Assembly: GCA_964388155.1 (NCBI GenBank)
Contig: CAYLYH010000001.1
Span: 87,610 to 151,609, forward strand
DNA: 64,000 nucleotides
DNA from: JACNKV01 sp964388155
GTDB taxonomy: Bacteria; Fidelibacterota; Marinisomatia; Marinisomatales; JACNKV01
Reading direction: 5' to 3'
The notes under the pieces are model-generated. The model was not told the DNA's origin. It ran no database searches and saw nothing but the letters and a program-made list of their open reading frames with translations. Shown here one piece after another: positions 9,470 through 18,444 of the stretch (positions are counted from its first letter, which is position 1; every line of letters begins with the position of its first letter). Made by a program: the position numbers and the translations under genes.

Positions 9470-9937
9470 TTATTCCGTCTGTGGGCGAATCTTACCAAAT
9501 TTTAAATTTTCGTATTTCTCCCATATCGTTTCACCGGATGCTTGCTGAAAACGAAAGGCAAATGAGAGGGCTTCATAAAACGGTCTGTCTAAGAATTCAT
9601 CATGTCGATAATACTCATCAACCCACCCGACAAATTCGACAATATTTGTATCTTCCAGTTTATCAAATATTCCAAATACCAATTCAGCACGATTGTTGTA
9701 ATACCAAGTGGTTAACTCATTATGTCCAAGTTCATTTTTCAAACCAGTATACGTATCATAAACTTGTGTAAGATACGAGAAGAGATACACTTCCTTTTCT
9801 TTCTGAGTCAGCGTTCGCCAATAGGCAACAATTGGGGAAATATTTTTATCCATGGGTATTTGGGTAAATCCGATCTGTAACCCGAACACAATGATTAGAC
9901 AAAACGTAATTTTATTCATTTTCAGTAGATGATTCAT
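9470..9937 (-). CDS. Hypothetical exported protein
   Basis: I do not recognise a family. The product has an N-terminal hydrophobic signal-like segment (KITFCLIIVFGLQIGFTQ) and a mature part of about 130 residues rich in Tyr, Trp and acidic residues, predicted mostly helical (PIVAYWRTLTQKEKEVYLFSYLTQVYDTY). No cysteines remain after the signal region, so it is not an obvious lipoprotein. The 5' end overlaps ispG by 26 bp if the first Met is used; a second Met at residue 7 (start at 9919) reduces overlap to 8 bp and gives a cleaner signal peptide, so that start is equally plausible. Position suggests co-transcription with ispG. Confidence 0.7.
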   Translation of the reverse strand: MNHLLKMNKITFCLIIVFGLQIGFTQIPMDKNISPIVAYWRTLTQKEKEVYLFSYLTQVYDTYTGLKNELGHNELTTWYYNNRAELVFGIFDKLEDTNIVEFVGWVDEYYRHDEFLDRPFYEALSFAFRFQQASGETIWEKYENLKFGKIRPQTE

Positions 9938-10997
9938 TCTCTTCCTCGAACTGCTTAATTAATTCTTCCAGACGATTTATTGCGTCTTTTTCCCGAACTT
10001 TGCCGATGCTCTTCCCCTGATAATACAATAATCCTCCGCCTTTTCCAAAGGCTATTCCTAAGTCTGTATGCGATGCTTCACCCGGTCCGTTAACGGCACA
10101 ACCCATGAGAGCTATGGACATCGGCGTCTTAATATGGCTCAATTTTTCTTCCATCTCTTCTGCAATTTTGAACAAATCCACTTCAAGTCTGCCGCAGGTT
10201 GGGCACGCTACAATGGTCACACCTTTTGTCACCAACCCCAGGGATTTTAAAAGCTCGTATCCGACATGAACTTCTTCCACAGGATCGCCGGTCAAACTCA
10301 CCCGAATTGTATCACCAATACCACTTGCAAGCAAAGCTCCAATTCCCACAGATGATTTAATCGTCCCCGATTTTATTGGGCCGGCTTCTGTCACTCCTAA
10401 GTGTAGCGGAATATCGAATTCCTCAGAAAATAATCTATTTGCATCAAGCATCAGATTCACATTAGATGCCTTCAGAGAGACAATAATATCGTGAAAATCA
10501 TTTTTGTTACAAATATTAATATGGCGACGAGCACTTTCAACCATTGCTTCTGCAGTGGGATATCCATATTTTTCTAATAAATCTTTCTCTAGGCTTCCGG
10601 CATTTACACCGATGCGTATAGGGATTCCGGCAGATTTTACTTTTGTGAGAACGTCTCTTACTCTCTCTCTTGATCCAATATTTCCGGGATTAATTCTAAT
10701 TTTGTCTACACCGGCATCTACGGCCATCAATGCCATTTTATAATTAAAATGGATGTCGGCGACCAATGGGACAGTCATATTTTTTTTTATGTCGGTTAAT
10801 GCATTTGCGGATTTTTCATCAGGGACAGTTACACGAATAATCTGACATCCGGCTTCTTCCAGCTTTTCGATCTGGTTTAATGTTGCGTTAGTATCGTAAG
10901 TTTTTGTTGTCGTCATCGACTGCACGGATATTGGAGCATCCGCACCAACAGGAATATTACCTACCAATACTTGTTTTGTCTTCTTTCTATTTATCAT
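9912..10997 (-). CDS. ispG: 4-hydroxy-3-methylbut-2-enyl diphosphate synthase
   Basis: Fe-S enzyme of the MEP isoprenoid pathway converting MEcPP to HMBPP. The 361 residues give a short IspG: N-terminal TIM barrel (QSMTTTKTYDTNATLNQI at the start, DIHFNYKMALMAVDAGVDKIRINPGNIG near 81-108) joined directly to the C-terminal Fe-S domain whose [4Fe-4S] ligands are C265 and C268 (CPTCGR), C300 (GCAVNGPGEA) and the following glutamate. No insertion domain of the plant/Chlamydia type is present. A run of nine A residues occurs in the coding strand near codons 70-73. No other MEP genes are in the window. Confidence 0.96.
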   Translation of the reverse strand: MINRKKTKQVLVGNIPVGADAPISVQSMTTTKTYDTNATLNQIEKLEEAGCQIIRVTVPDEKSANALTDIKKNMTVPLVADIHFNYKMALMAVDAGVDKIRINPGNIGSRERVRDVLTKVKSAGIPIRIGVNAGSLEKDLLEKYGYPTAEAMVESARRHINICNKNDFHDIIVSLKASNVNLMLDANRLFSEEFDIPLHLGVTEAGPIKSGTIKSSVGIGALLASGIGDTIRVSLTGDPVEEVHVGYELLKSLGLVTKGVTIVACPTCGRLEVDLFKIAEEMEEKLSHIKTPMSIALMGCAVNGPGEASHTDLGIAFGKGGGLLYYQGKSIGKVREKDAINRLEELIKQFEEENESSTENE

Positions 10998-11026
10998 AAT
11001 CGCCGTTCAAATTTACGTACGATAAA

Positions 11027-12136
11027 TCATTTTACGAAAGGGGAGTCCAAATATTCTTTTGCATTTACAACCGCAGATGAAAAATTATTAAGTTCAGCGC
11101 ACTTCGTATAACAGGATACAGCTTCTGTTCTTCTTCCTTTTAAATCGTGGAGTTTTCCTTTTAACAATAACGCATTCGCTAAAACAATATCCAGCTCGGC
11201 ACCATAATTATTAATTGCTCGCGTTACCAACGATTCGGAAATATCCAAATTCCCTAAATGGTAATTCAATAAAGCAGATTCATAATCGATATAACCGGAA
11301 TACCAAGACTGCTCAACGGGAGTCAGCCCCTTAAGGTATTGTTTAAGATATTCTTCTAACAGCATAGCTTCCTTAAGTTTACCAATATTAATAAGTGATT
11401 CTAAATACATGATGTTAAAATAATAATTTTTCGGGAAATGCTCTGAAAGGTTACGGCTATAAATCAACGCTTTATCGGGAGAATTCAATACCCATACATA
11501 TAGAAACGACAAAATACTTTGTGCTTCAATCCATGCATACTCTCCGCTATTTGCAGCTAACTCTATTTTTATTAACCCTGATTCCTTTGTCGTTTCAAGT
11601 CCAAAAAGTGAAACCGCTGTTTTGACTAACACATTACTCAGCCCCGCATAATATTCTACGATTCCAATCGGGAGCTGTGCATCCACCAATTCGGGGTGTT
11701 CGTTATGCACTTTTCGTATAATTCGAAAGCCCTTCCATGCATGCATAAGCGTCGATATCCATTCTTTTTTTCCCAGACCAATCCGGGCATTCAACCCAAC
11801 GGCAGTTCCGTAAAATAGCCGATACTGCGGATTGTCCGGATATTGCTGAATTAATGCTTCATATACGGGAATTATCTCATCTAAATCTTGGCTTAAATGT
11901 CGATAAGAATTTTCGACTTCGTCGTTTGCCTGACTATGGAGCCAACGAGCAGTTACCCATGTTAAATGCACTGCAGGATGCGCCGGTGCATCTTGTCTGG
12001 CTTGGGTAAGAATGTCTATCGCTAATTGGGTCTCGTAATTGTAAAATGCATGGACGCCGGCTGTGACTTTTTCATCTATGGTATTTTCTGCAATTAGAAG
12101 AGAAAGAAGGATAATAAATAAAAAAATACGATACAA
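11027..12136 (-). CDS. Exported TPR-like protein of unknown function
   Basis: A 369-residue protein with an N-terminal signal peptide (MYRIFLFIILLSLLIAEN). The remainder is helical with degenerate tetratricopeptide-like pairs, such as LAIDILTQARQDAPAHPAVHLTWV near 37-62, YEALIQQYPDNPQYRLFYGTAVGLNA near 90-115, and ALLLKGKLHDLKGRRTEAVSCYTKCAELN near the end. Central region PIGIVEYYAGLSNVLVKTAVSLFGLE is hydrophobic and may be buried or membrane-associated. The gene sits 14 bp downstream of another TPR gene on the same strand, so both likely belong to one unit. Periplasmic scaffold or assembly factor is a guess only. Confidence 0.7.
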   Translation of the reverse strand: MYRIFLFIILLSLLIAENTIDEKVTAGVHAFYNYETQLAIDILTQARQDAPAHPAVHLTWVTARWLHSQANDEVENSYRHLSQDLDEIIPVYEALIQQYPDNPQYRLFYGTAVGLNARIGLGKKEWISTLMHAWKGFRIIRKVHNEHPELVDAQLPIGIVEYYAGLSNVLVKTAVSLFGLETTKESGLIKIELAANSGEYAWIEAQSILSFLYVWVLNSPDKALIYSRNLSEHFPKNYYFNIMYLESLINIGKLKEAMLLEEYLKQYLKGLTPVEQSWYSGYIDYESALLNYHLGNLDISESLVTRAINNYGAELDIVLANALLLKGKLHDLKGRRTEAVSCYTKCAELNNFSSAVVNAKEYLDSPFVK

Positions 12137-12150
12137 AATACTGGACTTCT

Positions 12151-13800
12151 TCAGGATTTTTTAGCAGTTAAAATAAGCCACCCTTTTGCTTCATTATTAT
12201 CAGAATTGAGTTCCAAACTGCGTTCCCACGCTGCTTTCGCCAATTGTGATTCTCCCATCTTCCAATATGTTATCCCAATACCAACATACGCTGATGAGTC
12301 CTTTGGACGAAGCTCAATCACTTCCTGATATGCAGAGAGAGATTCTTTGTACATGGCTTTGTCTCTATAGTGTTTCCCAAGCGTGCGCATCGCACCCGGC
12401 AGCCATTCAAAAGAATTAGAATTAATGCTGATGGCTTTGTCAAACGATGTTCTGCCTATCGCGGATTGTCCGGTCCGATTGTATTCAACGGCTAAAACGT
12501 AGTACGTCTGCGGAAGCAATTTTAACACCATCGGATGGTTGGGTTGATAATGCAGTAAATCCTCCCAGGCGGATGCGGCTCTCCCCCACTCATTTGCGCG
12601 GTAGTATGATAATCCCTGCATATAGCGACCGTCAATATTGCCGGGTTTCAAACGGATGACATCTGTATACGTTAGTGCGGCATAAATATATTTTCCCTGC
12701 TCAAAGTACAAATTTGCCAATGCGGTGTAAGCATCCTGGTTTTTCACATCAATCAGAATTGCTTTCTGATATGCAGATTTTGCTTTATCAATTTCTCCGA
12801 TTTCTTCATGAGCTTTTCCCTCAAGATATATAAATCCACCATTCTGCGGATATTTTCCGGTAGCATCTTTCGATAATCGAATGGCGTCTTGATATAATTC
12901 ATCATCAATTCTTTTTTGAATTTTAGCCAATTGCTGAGCGGGGCCATCAGGATCTTTTTTAGATGATCGGAGCAGCACCTGCTCGCTGACCTTTTTCTTC
13001 TCAGGTGACTGCCCTAAAACCGTCAATGCTTCCAGTGTTGCTTTATGATCGGGTTTTAAATCCATCGCTTCTTCAAAAGCCTGCTGCGATTTTACCATCT
13101 CTCCGGTAGAATTATAAAGTGACCCTAAAAAATAGTGTGCATCAGGATTTTGCGGATTCTTGACAATCATGCGAAGATAAATATCTTTGGCTTTTTCCCA
13201 TTCATATCTCGATTCGTAATGCAGGGCTAATTCTCTTTGTAACCGTACATCATCGGGGTTGCGGTCGGCTGCTTTTTCCAAAGTATGGACAGTCATAAGT
13301 GGCTTTGATTCTATCCGTACTGCCTTTTGTTTCGGAACCGGATTCAAGTATCGCGTGGCTCTGGCAAGTTCGCGGGAGCTGGTATTTAGAGATTTGGTGA
13401 GGTCATACATTTCACCGGCAAAGTCTATTGCTTTTATATTCTCTTCAGGGGAATATACAATATTGGTTTGTTTTTGTTTTACTTTTTTGGCTGGTCGTTT
13501 CTTCTTTTTTGAAGTACGTTGTTTTTTACTTGGTCTCTTTTTCTTTGTTTTCTTTTTGGGACGCCGTTTTTTCTTTGTAGAACTTTTCTTACGTTTCTTT
13601 GGCTTCCTTTTTTTCTTTGTGGATTTCTTTTTCTTCTTCGATGAATTTTTCGGTTTTTTCTTTTTCTTTGACTTTTTTGTCTTTTCGGTTTTATCGGGTT
13701 TAGAAGACGCAAATGCCGTGTTACCGGAAGACGGAAACATCCCTGCCAGTATAAACAGGATTAAGATTTGGGCGATTCGACGGATTAGATGAGTTCTCAT
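12151..13800 (-). CDS. Exported TPR protein with polylysine linker
   Basis: 549 residues: a signal peptide (about 1-31), then about 80 residues that are more than half lysine with Ser/Arg/Pro (about 33-112, blocks such as KKKKKPKNSSKKKKKSTKKKRKP), then a long array of canonical tetratricopeptide repeats (about 175-545; e.g. NPDAHYFLGSLYNSTGEMVKSQQAFEEAMDLKPD and AYVGIGITYWKMGESQLAKAAWERSLELNSD). The basic tract resembles histone-H1-like tails but follows an export signal, so binding to peptidoglycan, lipopolysaccharide or other anionic envelope polymers is more plausible than DNA binding. It is the upstream gene of a two-gene TPR unit. Substrate unknown. Confidence 0.8.
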   Translation of the reverse strand: MRTHLIRRIAQILILFILAGMFPSSGNTAFASSKPDKTEKTKKSKKKKKPKNSSKKKKKSTKKKRKPKKRKKSSTKKKRRPKKKTKKKRPSKKQRTSKKKKRPAKKVKQKQTNIVYSPEENIKAIDFAGEMYDLTKSLNTSSRELARATRYLNPVPKQKAVRIESKPLMTVHTLEKAADRNPDDVRLQRELALHYESRYEWEKAKDIYLRMIVKNPQNPDAHYFLGSLYNSTGEMVKSQQAFEEAMDLKPDHKATLEALTVLGQSPEKKKVSEQVLLRSSKKDPDGPAQQLAKIQKRIDDELYQDAIRLSKDATGKYPQNGGFIYLEGKAHEEIGEIDKAKSAYQKAILIDVKNQDAYTALANLYFEQGKYIYAALTYTDVIRLKPGNIDGRYMQGLSYYRANEWGRAASAWEDLLHYQPNHPMVLKLLPQTYYVLAVEYNRTGQSAIGRTSFDKAISINSNSFEWLPGAMRTLGKHYRDKAMYKESLSAYQEVIELRPKDSSAYVGIGITYWKMGESQLAKAAWERSLELNSDNNEAKGWLILTAKKS

Positions 13801-13867
13801 GCCGGTAAAAATTACCGATTGCTAAATCTTTATGAAAGGAAAAATTTATGTTAAAATATTAGCATGT

Positions 13868-13890
13868 TTCTCAACTTGACAAGTTGAGAA
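13868..13890. promoter_or_regulatory. Perfect 23-bp inverted repeat
   Basis: Arms TTCTCAACTTG and CAAGTTGAGAA are perfectly complementary around a single central A. It lies between the start of the polylysine TPR gene (13800) and the end of the urea transporter/M23 gene (13906). No T-run follows on either strand, which argues against an intrinsic terminator; a dimeric-repressor operator upstream of the TPR gene, or a transcript hairpin, are both possible. Confidence 0.5.
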
Positions 13891-13905
13891 TACCATAAAC
13901 CGCTT

Positions 13906-15936
13906 TTACTGTTTCTTTACAATCTGTTCCTTTAGTATAAAATGAAGATTGGACTTTCCAGCCATCGTCACCCTATTGATAACCCCGTCGTCGGTTAAAT
14001 GTATTTTTCTACCCCCTGTTTCAATAAGCCACTCTTTATCGTTTCGGGATACCTTTCCGGAATTCCATTGGAATCCATCGACCAAATATTTTGGCTGAAC
14101 TAATTGGTCTCCTACAATGTGAATCCATACTGAAGATGTTAACAATGAAGGAAAAGTCTTAAAATCTGGACGGATGATAATAAAATTCGGTAAATCGATA
14201 ATTCTCCACAAGTGATTACTTCTCGATACAATCGCAGGTAACCCGAACTCATCCGTAGAGAACGTGAGAGTTTCCGTTGATTTCCTCCAACCATTTTTAC
14301 TTTCAAATACCCATGATTCTGTTTCTCTACCGATCATAGACCAGGAGGATTCTTTATCCATGGTGACTGTAGAAACCAAATCGCCTTTTTGTGGAGTTCC
14401 ATGAATATGAATGTCACGGTTAATCGTAGCTTCTGCGAATGTTGCAGGGATAGTAGAAGCACCGGTGCCCGGACTTGATTGAAGTTGATAGTGAATATGC
14501 GGAACCGGAGATCGCCCCGAATTTCCGCAACGCCCTAAAATATCTCCCCTGTTTATCTGCTGCCCCGGGTAGACAATAATACTTCCCTGCTTAAAATGGC
14601 TTAATTCACTGAACTCACCATTGCCGTGATCTATGATGACGTAATTGCCCCAGTTTCTTTCTGTATTGGCTGTTTGGGGTGGATTATCCTCTACAGAGTT
14701 TTCAACGGAATATATTGAACCGGGTGCCGGAGATAACACCGGTAATTCCCATGCATAGTAATCGGATAATTCAGCACCAAAACCTTTCGATTGATGTCCT
14801 CTGACGTCTCTGACGATAAAATCCCATGCGTATTTCCCAACTCCTTTATGAGTCCACTCTCCATTATTCCCCTGCAAAACAGACCATTCTCCCATAAATG
14901 GTACGGTTAAGATCGTTTTTTGTCGTGTCGTCTGCCCCGACCATCGTTTATACCATTTCAAATTTGTTTCAGGACTTTTAATCAAATATAATGGAATGGG
15001 GATTAATCTCAGCGGAGATACCGTTTGAGGGAGCATTTTGAGTGGGAATAAAAACAAAATAGTCACAACATTAAATGCGAATACAAGTGGTGGTAAATTA
15101 ATCGGTGTCAATAAAGTTGTCATGCCGGCATCAACCAACCCAACCGTAATGACGGCTAATGTAACTAACGAAAAACCGTGTCGGTTTCCAACGATAAAAA
15201 AACCGCCAAATCCCAGAGAAATTAATACAAAATTCAAACCGTGGAATCCGTCAATAGATCCGTGGATGAACACGTATGTCAACATCCCAAGGAAGCCTCC
15301 CCAAAGACCATAGAGAAGAGATAGCCTGGAATATAGAGCAATCGCAATCATAACCATGACGCCTGAGAGTAAATTATCCTGAAATAAAATACTGCCAAAC
15401 ATTTTTATATATTCAAATAATTGATACGGTAACCAATCAAACAAGACAATATCTGCTTTATTCAAAAAAGGAATCGCCGTGTGCTTAAACATTGATTCTT
15501 CGGTAATTCCCAATGAGAGTAGCAGTAGCCAAATGACCATCATAAATGGCAGACTCAAAATAGGCAAGTCGTATTTCGCAAGGAAATTTGCCAGCATGAT
15601 AGACGCAACACCACTAATCCCTGCACCCACGATAAGGAATATCCACATTCGCAGAGAAGGGTCTGCATATTTCCCAAGCGCTAGCCCGACAAGAATGCCG
15701 CTAACACCAAAAATTCCGGCTTTCCATGCTTCATCGTTTGCGTGCATCCATTTTGCAACGAGGTTCGAAACAATGTTTCCGATCAGTCCCATCAGTCCTA
15801 CCACAGGATAATAAAACGTCGCTAATAAAACGATCGATGCGGGAATAGGATGTGGAGAATACGCCAACACACCGTAAGATTGAAAAACGGTTCTTGTCGT
15901 TAAAATAAAGTGTTTTTTCATTGAAGAATTAAACAT
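13906..15936 (-). CDS. Urea transporter-like membrane domain fused to M23 metallopeptidase
   Basis: A 676-residue two-part protein. Residues about 20-310 form a urea-transporter-like channel with about ten hydrophobic segments, including IVLLATFYYPVVGLMGLIGN near the start and a duplicated internal organisation. Residues about 340-490 are an M23/LytM-type peptidase domain: candidate zinc ligands H363 (THKG) and D372 (YAWDF), and the H480-I-H482 motif in GRSPVPHIHYQL. The last 180 residues form a beta-rich tail. All expected M23 zinc ligands appear present, so activity on peptidoglycan or peptides is possible. The gene follows the PqqD/ATP-grasp/decarboxylase set by 61 bp and could be its last member. 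Natural substrate of the channel is not proven. Confidence 0.82.
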   Translation of the reverse strand: MFNSSMKKHFILTTRTVFQSYGVLAYSPHPIPASIVLLATFYYPVVGLMGLIGNIVSNLVAKWMHANDEAWKAGIFGVSGILVGLALGKYADPSLRMWIFLIVGAGISGVASIMLANFLAKYDLPILSLPFMMVIWLLLLSLGITEESMFKHTAIPFLNKADIVLFDWLPYQLFEYIKMFGSILFQDNLLSGVMVMIAIALYSRLSLLYGLWGGFLGMLTYVFIHGSIDGFHGLNFVLISLGFGGFFIVGNRHGFSLVTLAVITVGLVDAGMTTLLTPINLPPLVFAFNVVTILFLFPLKMLPQTVSPLRLIPIPLYLIKSPETNLKWYKRWSGQTTRQKTILTVPFMGEWSVLQGNNGEWTHKGVGKYAWDFIVRDVRGHQSKGFGAELSDYYAWELPVLSPAPGSIYSVENSVEDNPPQTANTERNWGNYVIIDHGNGEFSELSHFKQGSIIVYPGQQINRGDILGRCGNSGRSPVPHIHYQLQSSPGTGASTIPATFAEATINRDIHIHGTPQKGDLVSTVTMDKESSWSMIGRETESWVFESKNGWRKSTETLTFSTDEFGLPAIVSRSNHLWRIIDLPNFIIIRPDFKTFPSLLTSSVWIHIVGDQLVQPKYLVDGFQWNSGKVSRNDKEWLIETGGRKIHLTDDGVINRVTMAGKSNLHFILKEQIVKKQ

Positions 15937-15997
15937 GTTGATTTTATTTCAATCTTCTCTGGCAGAATTAATGTTATAGTTTTAGAGAATTGGGTGT

Positions 15998-17341
15998 TTA
16001 TTTAAATTTATCCGGGACGTCTTCAAATTCTTGGACATAATCACGAGTTTCTGCTTTCTTGATCACGTGCACTTCGCCCTCATCAATGGCGATTACCGCA
16101 GGACGTAAGTAGATGAATTGCCAACTCTGGCTAATATTATACGCACCCACGTGAGGAATCACCAGCAAGTCACCTCTTCGAACCGGTGGCACAGAGGCAC
16201 TTTGTCTCAAAACATCGATATTCATACAAAGTCCACCATAAATTACGGTATCTTCTACCATATATCCGGAATCTTGTCCGGTTTGAAAATTATATGAATA
16301 CCACTGAACAGAAGACAAAACATTCATCCCTGCATCCAGCACGATTCCTCTTGCTCCGCTTGGCAGACGTTTTTGTGCTGCGACAGATGTAATTAAAGAA
16401 ATGGGTTCATCCACCAATGCTCTACCCGGCTCAATAAATAGTGTTGGCGCATTATTAGCCGCAAAAGGTCCATTCATCAAAATCGGACAAATCGCTTCTG
16501 CATATTGATCAAACGTCGGACAGGTTTGTTCTGCCGGTGTCCATGCCCAGTTTAACGTATTTTTTGACGCATATCCCCCGCCCATATCCCAGTATTTTAA
16601 ATTTACACCGAGTTGAGCTTTTATATACGTATAAAAATCAACCAAACCCTGTGCAGCTTTTGAATAAATAGAGACATCATCAATGTACGTTCCGGCATGG
16701 ATATGAAGCCCCACCACTTTTAGTTTTCCGCTCGCTTGCGCACGTTTTACAGCTTCAAATGCATGCCCGACTTCCATGTTAAACCCGAATTTATGCCAAG
16801 GCGGATTGTTTAAATCCATATTCACACGGATACCTACTTCTAACACCGTATTCATGTCTTCAGCGATGTCTTCAATCAACTGCATTTCGTCATAATTGTC
16901 AATATTAACCATTGACTTTTCCTTAAACGCGCGCATCAGTTCATCTCTGGTTTTATACGGGCCGTTAAATACAATTTTATCACCATCCACATCCAGATTT
17001 TTTGCGATATCATATTCAAATCCGGAGACGACTTCTGCCCAGGCGCCCTCCTGATGCAAAATAGAGCAAACGGCTTTCATATAATTTGTTTTGTATGAAT
17101 AGGCGATTTGTGCTTTTGGATAACGCGTTTTAAATGCCCGTGTCATATCCCTGTATTTTTCTCGCAATTCTTGTACATTTAAAACGAATAAAGGAGACCC
17201 ATACTTATCAGCCAGTTCTTTTACTTCATATCCGACGAGACGATTCATAGGAACTGTTGCCGGCGGGCGACCGTATTTGTTCATGACTCCGACGGTATGC
17301 CGGATGATTGTTGGTTTGGTGTAGATTCTTTTTTCATTCAT
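15998..17341 (-). CDS. Fold-type III PLP-dependent decarboxylase (DAP/ornithine decarboxylase family)
   Basis: 447-residue alanine-racemase-fold enzyme with an N-terminal barrel and C-terminal beta domain. The PLP lysine is K84 (IAYSYKTNY). Other family signatures: HIHAGTYI, the phosphate-binding DMGGGYAS, EPGRALV, and a C-terminal active-site cysteine in YGGLCMNIDVL that replaces the GPTCDGLD-like motif of lysA/odc. Likely substrate is a basic or diamino acid, free or bound; the extended N-terminus (about 35 residues before the barrel) and the divergent cysteine loop argue against housekeeping LysA. Gene context (ATP-grasp ligase and PqqD upstream) suggests a dedicated biosynthetic pathway. 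Confidence 0.85.
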   Translation of the reverse strand: MNEKRIYTKPTIIRHTVGVMNKYGRPPATVPMNRLVGYEVKELADKYGSPLFVLNVQELREKYRDMTRAFKTRYPKAQIAYSYKTNYMKAVCSILHQEGAWAEVVSGFEYDIAKNLDVDGDKIVFNGPYKTRDELMRAFKEKSMVNIDNYDEMQLIEDIAEDMNTVLEVGIRVNMDLNNPPWHKFGFNMEVGHAFEAVKRAQASGKLKVVGLHIHAGTYIDDVSIYSKAAQGLVDFYTYIKAQLGVNLKYWDMGGGYASKNTLNWAWTPAEQTCPTFDQYAEAICPILMNGPFAANNAPTLFIEPGRALVDEPISLITSVAAQKRLPSGARGIVLDAGMNVLSSVQWYSYNFQTGQDSGYMVEDTVIYGGLCMNIDVLRQSASVPPVRRGDLLVIPHVGAYNISQSWQFIYLRPAVIAIDEGEVHVIKKAETRDYVQEFEDVPDKFK

Positions 17342-17344
17342 AAT

Positions 17345-17400
17345 AGAGTTATGAGTTTAATGAGTTATTGAGTTTGTGAGTTAATGAGTTTGATGAATTA
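17345..17400. repeat. Degenerate short tandem repeat, core TGAGTT
   Basis: The spacer between the ATP-grasp and decarboxylase genes contains TGAGTT at 17352, 17361, 17369, 17377 and 17385 and a variant TGAATT at 17394, giving a period of 8-9 bp. The array nearly fills the 56-bp spacer and reaches the last codons of the ATP-grasp gene. It looks like slippage-generated simple sequence; copy number could alter intergenic spacing. Confidence 0.75.
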
Positions 17401-18444
17401 ATAGTGAAGCTCTCCTACCGTGGTTAATTTTTCCAGCCACTCGATGGGACAGACAATATCCGTGGCGTGGCGTACAAAGGTTACACCGGATTTTGCTACA
17501 GGCAACGGGTTTACTTTTTTCCCAAGCGCCAAATCAACAACCATTTTCGGAAGATTCTGATCAGCGCCTGTGCACAGATAAATCCATGCAGGGAAACGCG
17601 GATTTATTTCAATTAAGTGCATCTTTTTCGTTTTTTTATCCTGAAGGATTTCTAATTCACATGGTCCCGCCCATTTTAAGGCTTTCAATATTCTTTTGGA
17701 CAAATCATAAAGTTTGTCATTTTTCAACGTAATTGCTGCCCAGGCTTTTCCTTTATCCGTGAGACGTGTTTTCCGAATAGGAACTGCACCAAGCATCGTT
17801 CCGTCTCTATCGCCAACACAGCAAATATCGTATTCATCCGCTTCGATGACTTCTTGAAGAATGATTGGGTATCCCCATTTTGTTCGCATTTCATCAAAAT
17901 GCATTAGCACTTCAACCTTTGTCCGGCATTTAAATGCTTCATAAAACACGCCTTTGACCATTAACGGAAATCCGATTTCTTTAATAGCTTTATCCAGTTC
18001 TCCGGGTTCTTTTATCACCTTTGTTTTTGGTGAATCAATATTATTCTCTTCACAAAAATCCGCGATATATGCTTTTGATACTTTTTTCGACACATCAAGC
18101 TTCGGCAGAAAAACAGCAATGCCTGCTTTTTTTAACTCCGGTTCGAGTCGTTGAAACAGAGCGAGTTCACTATCCAATGTTGGGATAATTACATCCATCC
18201 TGTTCTGATCGTGTATATACAAAAGTCTTTCCAGAATTAGTTTACTGTTAGTATTCGGGTACGGAATCATGTACGAGTGATCCAATAAATCCTCATCATA
18301 AATTCCGGTATCCATGACATCATAGGCAAGTCCAATGATTTCGCCATCCCAACCATTCGGATGTTTCAAACTTCTGATTACGCCAATCCCCGGTGCGGGA
18401 TTGTCGGTGGCATGAAGCCCTGTAATTCCTACATTAATTCCCAT
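17398..18444 (-). CDS. ATP-grasp family carboxylate-amine ligase
   Basis: 348 residues with a pre-ATP-grasp Rossmann-like domain (about 1-110) and an ATP-grasp domain (about 115-310): GFPLMVKGVFYEAFKC (ATP-binding Lys region), IILQEVIEADEYDICCVGD (hinge and nucleotide contact), and the Mg2+-binding LIEINPRFPAWIYL motif. This fold forms acyl-phosphate intermediates to join a carboxylate to an amine. It resembles the carbamoyl-phosphate-synthase/biotin carboxylase branch but has no carboxylase partner. Its ATG overlaps the stop codon of the pqqD-like gene (TAATG), implying coupled translation and a shared role, possibly ligation on a peptide or amino-acid carrier. Confidence 0.83.
   Translation of the reverse strand: MGINVGITGLHATDNPAPGIGVIRSLKHPNGWDGEIIGLAYDVMDTGIYDEDLLDHSYMIPYPNTNSKLILERLLYIHDQNRMDVIIPTLDSELALFQRLEPELKKAGIAVFLPKLDVSKKVSKAYIADFCEENNIDSPKTKVIKEPGELDKAIKEIGFPLMVKGVFYEAFKCRTKVEVLMHFDEMRTKWGYPIILQEVIEADEYDICCVGDRDGTMLGAVPIRKTRLTDKGKAWAAITLKNDKLYDLSKRILKALKWAGPCELEILQDKKTKKMHLIEINPRFPAWIYLCTGADQNLPKMVVDLALGKKVNPLPVAKSGVTFVRHATDIVCPIEWLEKLTTVGELHY

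Noticed and set aside
13259..13792. Phe-rich plus-strand ORF of 177 codons
   Set aside because: It is the complement of the Lys-rich tract (AAA read as TTT), not a real membrane protein.
17345..17400. CRISPR-like or iteron array from the TGAGTT repeats
   Set aside because: Units are only 8-9 bp with no spacers, so it is simple-sequence slippage; no CRISPR array exists in the window.
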